Assembly: GCA_017550165.1 (NCBI GenBank)
Contig: JAFZQH010000020.1
Span: forward strand, 1 to 64,000
From: Lachnospiraceae bacterium
Lineage (GTDB): Bacteria > Bacillota > Clostridia > Lachnospirales > Lachnospiraceae
Direction of reading: 5' to 3'
DNA: 64,000 bases
Each line of letters begins with the position of its first letter. Within the stretch, counting starts at the first letter, position 1. The position numbers and the translations under genes are program-made. Shown here piece after piece: positions 43,607 through 53,099 of this stretch. The notes under the pieces were generated by a model that saw nothing but the letters and a program-made list of their open reading frames with translations, was not told the origin of the DNA and ran no database searches.

Positions 43607-44830
43607 ATGAAGATTATAGAAGGCGGAGTAACCGCAGCTAAGGGTTTTTCAGCGGCTGTATGTGCAGCCAATATCAAGTATAAGGACCGGACTGATATGG
43701 CTGCCATTATTTCAGACAGGGACTGTGTAAGCGCCGGGACATTTACCAAAAATGTTGTCAAAGCAGCGCCGGTAGTATGGGATCGCGACCTGGTATACGG
43801 CAGCAATACAGCAAGGGCTGTTATCATCAATTCCGGGATTGCCAATGCCTGTACGGGAACACAGGGAATGGAATACTGCCAAAAGACCTGCCGGGCGGCG
43901 GAAGCAGAGCTTGGAGTACCGGCAGATCAGGTATTCACAGCTTCCACCGGAGTTATCGGAATGCAGCTTCCCATCGACCGTCTGTCCGCAGGCATAGGCA
44001 AGATGAAGGGGCATTTCAGTGACGATATCGAGGCCGGGACAGAAGCTGCCAAAGCCATCATGACCACTGATACCAAGCATAAGGAAGCGGCAGTCACTAT
44101 CGACATAGGCGGCATATGTGTAACCATAGGAGGAATGTGCAAGGGATCAGGTATGATCCATCCCGATATGTGCACCATGCTGGGTTTTGTGACCACTGAC
44201 TGTTGTATTACAAAAGAAATGCTGCAAAAGGCCTTATCCAAAAGCGTTAAAGACAGTTACAACATGGTATCCGTTGACGGTGATACATCAACCAATGACA
44301 CTGTTCTGCTTCTGGCCAACGGTGCCGCAGGCAACAGGATCATTGATTCGGAAAACGAAGATTACAGGGCCTTTTGCGAGGCTCTTGACTACATCAACAT
44401 CCGGCTGGCCAAAATGATAGCAGGTGACGGAGAAGGTGCCACGGCCCTGTTTGAAGTCAAGGTCATAAATGCACCTGCAAAAGAGGATGCCGTGACCTTG
44501 TCAAAATCCGTTATCACTTCCAGTCTTACAAAGGCTGCCATCTTCGGACATGATGCCAACTGGGGCAGGATTTTGTGTGCCCTGGGGTATTCGGGGGTAT
44601 CTTTTGACCCGGAAAAGGTTGACCTCTTTTTTGAAAGCGCCGCAGGACGGATCCAGATAGTCAAGAACGGAGTGGGCTGTGATTACAGCGAGGAAGAAGC
44701 CACGAAGATCCTGTCGGAGGAGGCTGTTACCGTTACAGCAGACATGCATGCGGGAAGTGCCTCAGCCACTGCCTGGGGATGCGACCTCACATACGATTAT
44801 GTTAAGATAAATGCCGATTACCGGTCTTAG
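43607..44830 (+). CDS. argJ: Glutamate N-acetyltransferase / ornithine acetyltransferase ArgJ
   Basis: A 407-residue ArgJ. The self-cleavage site is [13 protein letters not shown]: Thr is conserved as the new N-terminal nucleophile, but Cys replaces the usual Ala before it. Other hallmarks: [17 protein letters not shown] and [10 protein letters not shown]. It transfers acetyl from N-acetylornithine to glutamate and, in bifunctional forms, from acetyl-CoA. Within the operon argC-GNAT-argJ-argB-argD. Confidence 0.95.
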   Translation: MKIIEGGVTAAKGFSAAVCAANIKYKDRTDMAAIISDRDCVSAGTFTKNVVKAAPVVWDRDLVYGSNTARAVIINSGIANACTGTQGMEYCQKTCRAAEAELGVPADQVFTASTGVIGMQLPIDRLSAGIGKMKGHFSDDIEAGTEAAKAIMTTDTKHKEAAVTIDIGGICVTIGGMCKGSGMIHPDMCTMLGFVTTDCCITKEMLQKALSKSVKDSYNMVSVDGDTSTNDTVLLLANGAAGNRIIDSENEDYRAFCEALDYINIRLAKMIAGDGEGATALFEVKVINAPAKEDAVTLSKSVITSSLTKAAIFGHDANWGRILCALGYSGVSFDPEKVDLFFESAAGRIQIVKNGVGCDYSEEEATKILSEEAVTVTADMHAGSASATAWGCDLTYDYVKINADYRS

Positions 44831-44843
44831 GAGGATACACAAG

Positions 44844-45746
44844 ATGGAACGTGATATGCAGTCATTTTTAGAAAAAGCAGAGGTTCTTATCGAGGCCCTG
44901 CCCTACATCCGAAGGTTCAACAGAAAGGTCATAGTTGTAAAATACGGCGGAAGCGCCATGATAGACGACAGCCTGAAGAAAAATGTCATTCAGGACGTGA
45001 CGTTACTTAAGCTGGTTGGCTTCAAACCCATTATCGTTCATGGGGGAGGAAAAGAGATCAGCAAATGGCTGGAGAAGGTAGATATTAAACCTGAATTTTA
45101 TAACGGCCTTCGTGTCACCGATGAACCAACCATGGAGATCGCCGAAATGGTCCTGGGTAAGGTCAATAAGGATCTTGTACGCATGATAGAGGAATTGCAG
45201 ATCAATGCTATCGGGATCAGCGGCAAGGACGGCGGTCTTCTCAAGGTGGAAAAGAAGTTTTCCGACGGCAGGGACATCGGATACGTGGGAGAGATCACGG
45301 AGGTCAATCCCAAGATCCTGTATGACCTTTTGGAAAAGGATTTTCTTCCCGTTATCTGCCCCATAGGAATGGATAAGAATTATCAGACCTACAATATCAA
45401 TGCAGATGATGCCGCCTGTGCCATAGCTAAAGCAATGAAGGTGGAGAAGCTGGCTTTCCTCACTGATATTGAGGGTATTTACGCAGATATGAATGACAGG
45501 TCATCTCTCTTCTCTGAGCTTCGGACATCTACCGCCCGTCAGCTCATAAAGGACGGCAATATCGGCGGAGGAATGCTCCCGAAGATCCAAAATTGCATTG
45601 ATGCCATCGAGGCCGGAGTATCCAGAGTCCATATATTAGACGGCAGGATCCCCCATTGCCTCCTTCTGGAGATTTTCACCAACAAAGGGATCGGGACCGC
45701 CATACTGGACGATTCCGAGGCAGGATATTCCGGGCAGGCTCTATAG
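44844..45746 (+). CDS. argB: Acetylglutamate kinase ArgB
   Basis: A 300-residue ArgB with the amino-acid-kinase core: [30 protein letters not shown] and IGGGMLPKI. The N-terminal extension of about 25 residues ([19 protein letters not shown]) is typical of arginine-inhibited hexameric enzymes, which suggests feedback control by arginine. The frame is open to 44811, but ATG 44844 follows TTAGGAGG by 10 bases. Confidence 0.95.
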   Translation: MERDMQSFLEKAEVLIEALPYIRRFNRKVIVVKYGGSAMIDDSLKKNVIQDVTLLKLVGFKPIIVHGGGKEISKWLEKVDIKPEFYNGLRVTDEPTMEIAEMVLGKVNKDLVRMIEELQINAIGISGKDGGLLKVEKKFSDGRDIGYVGEITEVNPKILYDLLEKDFLPVICPIGMDKNYQTYNINADDAACAIAKAMKVEKLAFLTDIEGIYADMNDRSSLFSELRTSTARQLIKDGNIGGGMLPKIQNCIDAIEAGVSRVHILDGRIPHCLLLEIFTNKGIGTAILDDSEAGYSGQAL

Positions 45747-45755
45747 GAGGATAAG

Positions 45756-46934
45756 ATGGAAAACATTATGAACATTGCGGAGGATAATATCCTCCATACA
45801 TATAATCGTTTTAAAGTAGTATTTGACCGGGGAGAGGGGGTCTACCTCTATGACACCAACGGGAAGAAGTATCTGGACTTTGCTTCAGGTATCGGCGTCA
45901 TGGCGTTGGGGTATGGTAATGAGGCATACAAAAAAGCCCTCAAAGACCAGATAGACAAGATCACCCATGTCTCTAACCTCTATTACACCGAACCACTGGC
46001 AAAGGCCGCCGAAAAAATATGCACCGTATCCGGAATGGATCGCGTTTTCTTTACAAACAGCGGTACCGAGGGGATTGAGGGAGCTATCAAGGCTGCCAGA
46101 AAATACGCATTTGAAAAGGACGGCAGGCATGATCACGAGATCATAGCCATGAACCACTCCTTTCACGGCAGGTCCATGGGAGCGCTGGCCGTTACCGGCA
46201 ACTCCCATTACCAGGAGCCCTTCCTTCCTTTGATAGGCGGGATAAAATTTGCCGATTTTAATGACCTTGATAGTGTAAAAGCACAGATAAATGACAGAAC
46301 CTGCGCCATCATCCTGGAAACAGTCCAGGGCGAAGGCGGGATTTATCCTGCCCAAAAAGATTTTCTCAAGGGAATACGGGATTTATGTGATAAACACGAC
46401 ATTTTACTTATATTAGATGAGGTTCAATGTGGGATGGGCCGCACGGGATACATGTTTGCATGGCAGGAATACGATATCAAGCCTGATATAATGGTCACAG
46501 CCAAAGGCCTTGGAGCCGGTGTTCCGGTGGGAGCCTTCCTTATGACCTCCGCAGTTGCGGAAAAGTCATTAAAACCCGGAGACCACGGGACAACCTATGG
46601 CGGCAATCCCTTTGTCTGTGCCGCCATTAATGCGGTTCTTGATGAATTCGTGAACCAAAATATCATTGAAAATGTGAGAAGTACAGGCGCATACCTGGAA
46701 AGCCGGCTGGATAGCCTGGTTTCCGAATCCGACATAGTAATATCCCGCCGTGGTAAGGGCTTTATGCAGGGTCTGGTTCTCAAATGCCCTCCTTCCGAAG
46801 TTATCAACAAGGCATTAGAGGCCGGGCTGGTAGTAATATCTGCAGGGACCGATGTGCTCCGAATGCTGCCTCCTCTTGTTATCACAAAGGACCATGTGGA
46901 CGAAATGATAACAATCCTGAAAAAATGCCTCTAG
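45756..46934 (+). CDS. argD: Acetylornithine aminotransferase ArgD
   Basis: A 392-residue class III aminotransferase with FTNSGTEGIEGAIK, ILDEVQCGMGRTG and the PLP-binding Lys in TAKGLGAGVP, near GDHGTTYGGNP. It converts N-acetylglutamate semialdehyde to N-acetylornithine. ATG 45756 follows AGGAGG. It ends the arginine operon; a weak AT-rich hairpin (46935-46957) follows. Confidence 0.95.
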   Translation: MENIMNIAEDNILHTYNRFKVVFDRGEGVYLYDTNGKKYLDFASGIGVMALGYGNEAYKKALKDQIDKITHVSNLYYTEPLAKAAEKICTVSGMDRVFFTNSGTEGIEGAIKAARKYAFEKDGRHDHEIIAMNHSFHGRSMGALAVTGNSHYQEPFLPLIGGIKFADFNDLDSVKAQINDRTCAIILETVQGEGGIYPAQKDFLKGIRDLCDKHDILLILDEVQCGMGRTGYMFAWQEYDIKPDIMVTAKGLGAGVPVGAFLMTSAVAEKSLKPGDHGTTYGGNPFVCAAINAVLDEFVNQNIIENVRSTGAYLESRLDSLVSESDIVISRRGKGFMQGLVLKCPPSEVINKALEAGLVVISAGTDVLRMLPPLVITKDHVDEMITILKKCL

Positions 46935-46975
46935 GAATATTTTCTAAAAATATTTCAATTTTGTTAAATTCAGCC

Positions 46976-47004
46976 TTGTAATTATTACAAAAAGAAGTTA
47001 GAAT
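46976..47004 (+). promoter_or_regulatory. Sigma-A promoter of the comEA operon
   Basis: TTGTAA (46976-46981), 17-base spacer, TAGAAT (46999-47004). It lies 50 bases before the comEA start. Confidence 0.6.
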
Positions 47005-47054
47005 GTGGTTATCCTGTTTCGTTGTTGCCTAATATAGTTGAAAGAGAGGTAACA

Positions 47055-47618
47055 ATGAAGAAATTAATAACCTTAATAATTATGATCCTTATTCTGGCCC
47101 TCCCGGGTTGTGCATCTTCCCGAAGGAGTGACCATTTTCAAGCTGAGGCTTCTACCGGTTCATCGGCAGCTTCCCGGGCGCCTTCAGAGACCCCTGCCGA
47201 GTCCGGCAAGGTGTTCGTGTATGTATGCGGCGAGGTCATCCGGCCCGGGGTATATGAACTGGTATCGGGAAGTCGGGTCAAGGATGCCATAGATCTGGCA
47301 GGAGGGCTGTCCTCCGATGCTGATATGGCCGGCATCAATCAGGCATCCCGGGTAAAAGATCAGGATAAGATAGTGGTCCCGGCCAGGAATTCCGGTGTCT
47401 CCGGTGCTTCCGGGACCGGCAGCGGGCTTCTGGACATCAACCGGGCTACCAAGGAACAGCTTATGGCCTTACCGGGAATCGGTGAATCCAAGGCTCTGGC
47501 CATCATTTCTTACAGAGAAAAGACCGGAGGATTCAAGTCTATCGAGGAGATCCAGAAGATCGAAGGGATCAAATCCGGTGTATTTAATAAGATAAAAGAC
47601 AGCATTTCGGTTGGTTGA
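47055..47618 (+). CDS. comEA: ComEA-type DNA-binding competence protein with lipobox
   Basis: A 187-residue protein: hydrophobic N-terminus ending in ALPGC (lipobox), linker, SLBB domain (VFVYVCGEVIRPGVYEL) and C-terminal helix-hairpin-helix (LMALPGIGESKA, IQKIEGI). ComEA binds double-stranded DNA on the outer membrane face and passes it to ComEC. Family members usually have a transmembrane anchor; a lipid anchor is a less common form. The frame is open to 47022; ATG 47055 follows GAGAGG. It is first in an operon with a two-component system and comEC. Confidence 0.9.
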   Translation: MKKLITLIIMILILALPGCASSRRSDHFQAEASTGSSAASRAPSETPAESGKVFVYVCGEVIRPGVYELVSGSRVKDAIDLAGGLSSDADMAGINQASRVKDQDKIVVPARNSGVSGASGTGSGLLDINRATKEQLMALPGIGESKALAIISYREKTGGFKSIEEIQKIEGIKSGVFNKIKDSISVG

Positions 47619-47627
47619 GGTACGGTA

Positions 47628-48317
47628 ATGGCAAAAAAGGTACTTGTAGTTGATGATGAAAAGCTTATCGTTAAAGGCATACGATTTTCCCTCATGCAGG
47701 ACGGCATGGAGGTTGATTGCGCATATGACGGAGAGGAAGCATTGGAGAAGGCCAAGACGGGTAATTACGATATTATCCTCCTTGATCTTATGCTGCCTAA
47801 GATAGACGGATTCGAGGTATGCCGCATGATAAGAGAGTTTTCTCAGGTACCCATCGTTATGCTTACCGCAAAGAGCGATGATATGGATAAGATCCTGGGA
47901 CTCGAGTACGGTGCAGACGACTATATAACCAAGCCCTTTAACATACTTGAGGTCAAAGCTCGTATCAAAGTGATCATGAGAAGGACCGAGCACCATGAGC
48001 CTCCTGTTTCGGAGAATAAGATAATTGAAAAAGGGACTCTTAAGATCGACTGTGACGGACGACGTGTATATGTGGCAGATAAGGAGATCAACCTGACTGC
48101 CAAAGAATTTGACATGCTGGAGCTTTTGGCTCTTAATCCCAATAAAGTATACAGCAGAGAGAACCTTCTTAACACGGTGTGGGGCTACGAGTATCCGGGA
48201 GATGCCAGAACCGTTGATGTTCACATCAGGAGACTTCGCGAGAAGATAGAAGCTAACCCCAGCGAGCCCAGATTCGTTCATACAAAATGGGGAGTGGGTT
48301 ATTATTTCCGCGTTTAG
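47628..48317 (+). CDS. OmpR-family response regulator in the competence operon
   Basis: A 229-residue regulator with receiver (VVDDEKLIVKGI, phospho-acceptor in LLDLMLPKIDG, Lys in YITKPF) and winged-helix DNA-binding domain (DVHIRRLREKIE). It resembles the PhoP/WalR group. ATG follows GAGGTACGG 10 bases after the comEA stop. The kinase gene follows, and its coding-like sequence overlaps the end of this gene. Confidence 0.93.
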   Translation: MAKKVLVVDDEKLIVKGIRFSLMQDGMEVDCAYDGEEALEKAKTGNYDIILLDLMLPKIDGFEVCRMIREFSQVPIVMLTAKSDDMDKILGLEYGADDYITKPFNILEVKARIKVIMRRTEHHEPPVSENKIIEKGTLKIDCDGRRVYVADKEINLTAKEFDMLELLALNPNKVYSRENLLNTVWGYEYPGDARTVDVHIRRLREKIEANPSEPRFVHTKWGVGYYFRV

Positions 48318-48372
48318 TGCTAGAGTTAAATCAAAATATAATTTTTTTCATAGTCTCAGATTCAGAATTCTA

Positions 48373-49749
48373 TTGATCACATTTTTAACCGGTATCATAC
48401 CGGTTCTTTGTGTGTCGGAAATGTTCAAGTTCACCGAAAAGGAAGATCTGGTGAACGCCAGAGTCAGCGCCATCAAAAGTCAGGCCCAGATCCTAGCAAC
48501 CCAGCTTGCCACCAAATCATATTCTGCGGGAACCATGCCGGAATCCGTTGACGAAGGATTAATGCAGCTCTCCAACACTTTAAGCGGACGTATCGTCCTT
48601 GTGGACGTAAGCTGTAAGGTCCTAAAGGATTCCTATAATCTTGATGAGGGCAAGATAATCGTTTCCCCTGAAGTTGTAGCCTGCCTCCGAAACGGCGAAT
48701 CAGGGCTTACCCAGACGAACGGCGGTTATATCACCTTCTCCTGCCCCATCTACGATGCAAGCAGGGTCAACGTCAAGGGTGCACTTATTGTCGCAGGTAC
48801 CACCGCTGCCGAGATGATACGTTCCAACCAGGTATCAGGCCGTATCCTGATGCTTGAGATAGTGTGCGTATTGTTGATCGCAGCCGTATCCTTTCTACTT
48901 TCCAAGCGCCTTGTCAAACCCTTTGGCCTCATTTCCGAAAATATCGATAAGATATCAGAAGGATACAGCGGTGAGAGGATTTCTTTCAAGGGATACTCAG
49001 AGATAGAAAAAATGACGGACTCCATGAATACTCTTGTAGGCAAGATGGAGACTCTTGATAATTCGAGGCAGGAATTCGTTTCTAATGTGTCTCACGAGCT
49101 TCGGACCCCCATCACCTCAATGAAGGTACTGGCGGATTCCCTTCTTGTTCAGGAGGATGCCCCTGTCGAAATGTACCGTGAGTTCATGGTAGACATCACG
49201 GCGGAGATAGACAGGGAAGATAAGATAATCAACGACCTGTTATCACTTGTGAAGATGGACAAATCATCTCCCGACCTCAATATTGAACCACTTGTGATAA
49301 GCGATGTAATAGAGCTTATCCTCAAAAGGCTGCGTCCCATCGCAGCCAAGAACAACATTGAACTAGTATTTGAAAGCTTCAGACCGGTTACCGCTGAGGC
49401 TGATGAAGTGAAATTGACCCTGGCATTGTCCAATCTTATTGAAAATGCCATTAAATATAATGTGGAAGGCGGATGGGTCCATGTATCCCTTAACGCCGAC
49501 CATCAGTATTTTTACGTTAAAGTAGCAGACTCCGGTATAGGGATCCCGGAAGATGCTCAGGAAAACATATTCGAGAGATTTTACCGGGTAGATAAATCCC
49601 ATTCAAGAGAGATCGGTGGCACAGGCCTTGGGCTTGCCATCGCCAGAAGTTCCATCTTAAAACACCGCGGATCCATTCAGATGCAGTCCGTAGAGGGTGA
49701 GGGAACGACATTTACGGTAAGGATCCCTCTTACATATGTATCTCAATAG
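48373..49749 (+). CDS. Sensor histidine kinase in the competence operon
   Basis: A 458-residue kinase from the first usual start (TTG 48373): transmembrane helix, extracellular sensor part (about 25-150), a second transmembrane helix, HAMP, HisKA with SNVSHELRTPITSM and HATPase with ENAIKYN, DSGIGIP and GTGLGLAIAR. The reading frame stays open upstream for 24 more codons (48301-48372) and encodes a credible basic N-terminal segment (SARVKSKYNFFHSLRFRIL) that completes the first helix, but no ATG, GTG or TTG is there. ATT at 48301, about 6 bases after GGGGAG, is a candidate start. The stop overlaps the start region of the GerMN gene. Confidence 0.9.
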   Translation: MITFLTGIIPVLCVSEMFKFTEKEDLVNARVSAIKSQAQILATQLATKSYSAGTMPESVDEGLMQLSNTLSGRIVLVDVSCKVLKDSYNLDEGKIIVSPEVVACLRNGESGLTQTNGGYITFSCPIYDASRVNVKGALIVAGTTAAEMIRSNQVSGRILMLEIVCVLLIAAVSFLLSKRLVKPFGLISENIDKISEGYSGERISFKGYSEIEKMTDSMNTLVGKMETLDNSRQEFVSNVSHELRTPITSMKVLADSLLVQEDAPVEMYREFMVDITAEIDREDKIINDLLSLVKMDKSSPDLNIEPLVISDVIELILKRLRPIAAKNNIELVFESFRPVTAEADEVKLTLALSNLIENAIKYNVEGGWVHVSLNADHQYFYVKVADSGIGIPEDAQENIFERFYRVDKSHSREIGGTGLGLAIARSSILKHRGSIQMQSVEGEGTTFTVRIPLTYVSQ

Positions 49750-49768
49750 ATATAAACAGGAGCCGAAA

Positions 49769-50689
49769 ATGAAGAAAGTATGCAGACTTCTTATAAGCTT
49801 AATATGTTTCCTTACGATCTTTACCTGCGGGTGCAGTAACACCACATCCGGTCCGGACTTTGTGCTTTATTACGTGGGAACCGACAGCATAGCCATTGTT
49901 CCTGTTGATTATAAACGTCCGGCCTCTTCCGATGTAAATGATCAGATAAACGAACTCATCGAAGCATTAACCGATTCCGTCAGCGGAGCCAGGTCATGTG
50001 TGCCTCCCATGGGCGGAGTTCAGCTCAACAGTATGTCATATGAGGGTAATGCCCTTACACTGGATTTCGGCCAGGATTATCTCAAACTGGGACAGTACGA
50101 GGAGATATCCATCCGGGCTGCCATTGTAAAGACCCTGGTCCAACTCGATGATGTTGACACGGTTTTCTTCACTGTCAACGGTGAGCAGCTGGCTGATGCA
50201 AACAACTCCCCCGTGGGTGGAATGAAGGCAGAATCTTTTGCGGATATCTCTGCAGATGCCTTCTCCAGTACAAAGGCAGCCAAGCTGAAACTGTATTTTT
50301 CTGATGAATCAGGCGATTATCTGGTGGTAGAGGAAAGAAGTCTCTACTACAAAAACGCCTTATCCCCGGAACGTGTTGTTATGGAACAGCTCCTTGCCGG
50401 ACCGAGCGAGGGTTCTCATAAAGCCATAGCTTCCGCCGGGACAAAGCTTCTTGACATCTCTGTTAAGGAGGGAACCTGCTATGTTAACCTTGATTCCACC
50501 TTCTCAAAGGGGGCAACTGCCATCTCGCCCGAGGTGACGGTATATGCCATCGTCAATTCTCTGGCAGAGCTTAATAACATAAGCAAAGTACAGATATCCG
50601 TAGAGGCGGATTCCAACGTAAAATACATGGAAACCATTTCACTCAATCAAGCCTTCAGCCGGAACCTGGATCTGGTAAAGAAGGAGTAA
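49769..50689 (+). CDS. GerMN domain lipoprotein
   Basis: A 306-residue exported protein with a signal peptide ending in a lipobox-like TCGC, then two GerMN domains (about 40-165 and 185-300). GerMN domains occur in the spore protein GerM and in LpqB-type lipoproteins. Here it sits next to a histidine kinase, as LpqB does next to MtrAB in Actinobacteria, so it may modulate the kinase. ATG 49769 follows AGGAG; the frame is open to 49736. Confidence 0.85.
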   Translation: MKKVCRLLISLICFLTIFTCGCSNTTSGPDFVLYYVGTDSIAIVPVDYKRPASSDVNDQINELIEALTDSVSGARSCVPPMGGVQLNSMSYEGNALTLDFGQDYLKLGQYEEISIRAAIVKTLVQLDDVDTVFFTVNGEQLADANNSPVGGMKAESFADISADAFSSTKAAKLKLYFSDESGDYLVVEERSLYYKNALSPERVVMEQLLAGPSEGSHKAIASAGTKLLDISVKEGTCYVNLDSTFSKGATAISPEVTVYAIVNSLAELNNISKVQISVEADSNVKYMETISLNQAFSRNLDLVKKE

Positions 50690-50693
50690 TACC

Positions 50694-52985
50694 ATTAAAC
50701 AACTTATTAAACGTATTGCGGTAAGACCCTTTACGGTTCTTGCCGTATTTGTCATAACAATTCTGACCCTCCTCAATTCCCTGGGATATAGCCCATACAG
50801 ACATTATCCCTCCGAATCCCACCTTGCCGGGGGATCGGCGGTTTCTCTCGCGGGTTATTTAAACAAGATTGAATATTCCAACGATATGGTCCTTCTGTTT
50901 CTCTCGGATTCCACAGTGTCTTCCGACTCACATGAGTATTCGGCAGGTACCGTCATCTTAAAGATCCCTGATGAGACTCCTGCTTCGGACTTCGAAATAG
51001 GCGGATGGATCCGGGGAGAAGGTAAATGGAACGAATTCACTCATGCCACTAATCCCGGCCAGTTTGACGAGTACGACTACTATAAGAGCATAGGGGTTGA
51101 CGGAAAGATAACGGGATCAGTCCTTTACACTGATAACACCGACGCTTCTCACTTCAAAACCTTCCTTTCATCCCTCCGGCGTTCATTATCCGGGTCAATA
51201 GACGGCTCTCTTATGGGCGAAGAAGAAAAAGCCGTATTAAAAGCTATGATACTCGGTGACAGATCAGAGTTGACAACCGATCTGAAGGAATTATATAAAA
51301 ATGCCGGGATAATCCATCTTATAAGCATATCCGGCCTGCATATAACCATCATAGGAATGGGATTATACCGGCTGATCCGGAGATTTGGATGCAGCTTCGT
51401 CCGAGGGGCAGCCATTTCAGCCTTGATCATGACAGCTTATGTTATCATGACGGGAGCCTCTGTATCATCGATAAGGGCCATCATTTCTTTCCTTATCCTT
51501 TTGGGGGCCGAGATAACCGGCCGAACCGGCGATCCCCTTAATACCCTTTCTCTGGCAGCATCTGTTCTCCTGCTGTCAGACCCCGGGCTTCTGCTTAATA
51601 CGGGATTTCGGCTTTCCTTTGCCTCTGTGCTGGGCATATCCCTCTTCATATCCCCTCAGGATCCACGCTCAGGACCCGCACGGCTGGCGGCTGCCCTGCG
51701 AGCCGGCTTCGGCCTGTGGCTTTTTACGCTGCCGGTTATTTTGTCGGTATACTATGAATTCCCGTTATATTCGGTATTGTTCAATCTGATCGCCGTAACC
51801 CTCTCTCCCCTGCTTCTTGTCTCAGGGCTTGCAGGGGCATTTACGGGAATGGTCATTCCCGCGGCAGGAGATGTATTCTTTTTAATTTCCGGGTCGATAA
51901 TAAGGCTGAACGATACCCTGACTCATGTATCATCGGTTCTTCCCTGCTCTGTAATAGTGGCCGGAAGTCCCGGTGTTATCACTGTGATCCTGTACTATCT
52001 CGGCATAGCTGCCCTTTTGTTCCTGAAAAAAAGAGAAGTGGTAAAATTAAATGACGAGATAACAAATCGAAGCGTAGCCCTTCGTTTCACAGGCTTAAGA
52101 ATCCTTATAACATCTGCCATGCTTGCCTTAATCCTGATCCATCCCCGAAGGGATACCTGCATCACTTTTCTCGATGTAGGTCAGGGAGATTCCATCCTTA
52201 TACGCTGTGCAAACGGATCCAACATAATGATAGATGCCGGCTCCGGAAATGTATCCGCTCCCGGAAAAAATCGTATACTTCCCTGTCTCAGATCCTACGG
52301 TGTGGCAAATATTGACAGACTGATCCTGACTCATCCGGATTCGGACCATATCAATGCGGTGGATGAAGTATTGGATTCAAATATTGAAGTGGGAGAAATA
52401 TTGATTGCAGAAGTACATTCAAATGACGAAGCAATTATAAAATTGCACGACAAAGTATCATCACACAATGAATATTCCATTAACAAGATAAATATACGCT
52501 ATATTCAAAGGGGGGATATGTTCTTTGAGGGAAATACATCTTTTAATGTACTTTATCCCCAAGGAGAAAGTAACAGTGATATTAATTCTGTATCAGATCG
52601 CGATATCGATCTTCAGACTGAAAATGACCGTAATACCACGTCAATAGTGATAGAAATGACCGAAGGAGATACCCGGGCACTTTTTACAGGTGATCTTGAA
52701 AAAGAGGGAGAAACAATTCTGATCAATTCAGGATTATTGGAAGATGTTGACATTCTGAAGGTGGCCCATCACGGCTCCAAATACTCTACAACCGAAGAGT
52801 TTCTAAGGAATATCACTCCCGAGATCGCCATAATCAGTTGCGGAAAGAAAAACTCCTACGGACATCCTCATAAAGAAACCCTGGACCGTCTTGCCGCTGC
52901 CGGTTGCAAAATATACTCCACTCCTTCCGGCGGTGCCCTGGAGGTGGAAATCGGGTATGAAGTAAACGTAAAACCCTATCTGTAG
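50694..52985 (+). CDS. comEC: DNA channel protein ComEC/Rec2, probable ATT start
   Basis: A multi-pass membrane protein: N-terminal OB-fold region (DUF4131; GYLNKIEYSNDMVLL), the Competence transmembrane domain (ISISGLHITIIGMGLYRL) and a C-terminal metallo-beta-lactamase domain (FLDVGQGDSILIR, THPDSDHINA, FTGDLE, AHHGSKYS). It forms the channel for single-stranded DNA uptake. The first ATG is at 50886, but 64 codons upstream remain open and encode the expected first transmembrane helix (PFTVLAVFVITILTLLNSL). No ATG, GTG or TTG exists there; ATT at 50694 lies 8 bases after AAGGAG and is the likely start. Length then is 763 residues. Confidence 0.88.
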   Translation: MKQLIKRIAVRPFTVLAVFVITILTLLNSLGYSPYRHYPSESHLAGGSAVSLAGYLNKIEYSNDMVLLFLSDSTVSSDSHEYSAGTVILKIPDETPASDFEIGGWIRGEGKWNEFTHATNPGQFDEYDYYKSIGVDGKITGSVLYTDNTDASHFKTFLSSLRRSLSGSIDGSLMGEEEKAVLKAMILGDRSELTTDLKELYKNAGIIHLISISGLHITIIGMGLYRLIRRFGCSFVRGAAISALIMTAYVIMTGASVSSIRAIISFLILLGAEITGRTGDPLNTLSLAASVLLLSDPGLLLNTGFRLSFASVLGISLFISPQDPRSGPARLAAALRAGFGLWLFTLPVILSVYYEFPLYSVLFNLIAVTLSPLLLVSGLAGAFTGMVIPAAGDVFFLISGSIIRLNDTLTHVSSVLPCSVIVAGSPGVITVILYYLGIAALLFLKKREVVKLNDEITNRSVALRFTGLRILITSAMLALILIHPRRDTCITFLDVGQGDSILIRCANGSNIMIDAGSGNVSAPGKNRILPCLRSYGVANIDRLILTHPDSDHINAVDEVLDSNIEVGEILIAEVHSNDEAIIKLHDKVSSHNEYSINKINIRYIQRGDMFFEGNTSFNVLYPQGESNSDINSVSDRDIDLQTENDRNTTSIVIEMTEGDTRALFTGDLEKEGETILINSGLLEDVDILKVAHHGSKYSTTEEFLRNITPEIAIISCGKKNSYGHPHKETLDRLAAAGCKIYSTPSGGALEVEIGYEVNVKPYL

Positions 52986-53021
52986 ATGAAAAAAAACCAC
53001 CAATCTATGATTGCGTATTAG

Positions 53022-53050
53022 TTGACAAAATTTACTTCAGCGTGTAAGAT
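53022..53050 (+). promoter_or_regulatory. Sigma-A promoter of the XRE regulator gene
   Basis: TTGACA (53022-53027), 17-base spacer, TAAGAT (53045-53050). The open frame would permit a start at TTG 53022, but that codon is the -35 box, so translation starts later. Confidence 0.75.
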
Positions 53051-53099
53051 GTCATTACCGTTTTGTTTGTATAGTTATTGCATAGGAGAAAAGTTTGAA

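Noticed and set aside
47469..48281. 270-codon minus-strand frame opposite the response regulator
   Set aside because: The plus strand carries an intact receiver and winged-helix domain; the antisense frame is composition-driven.
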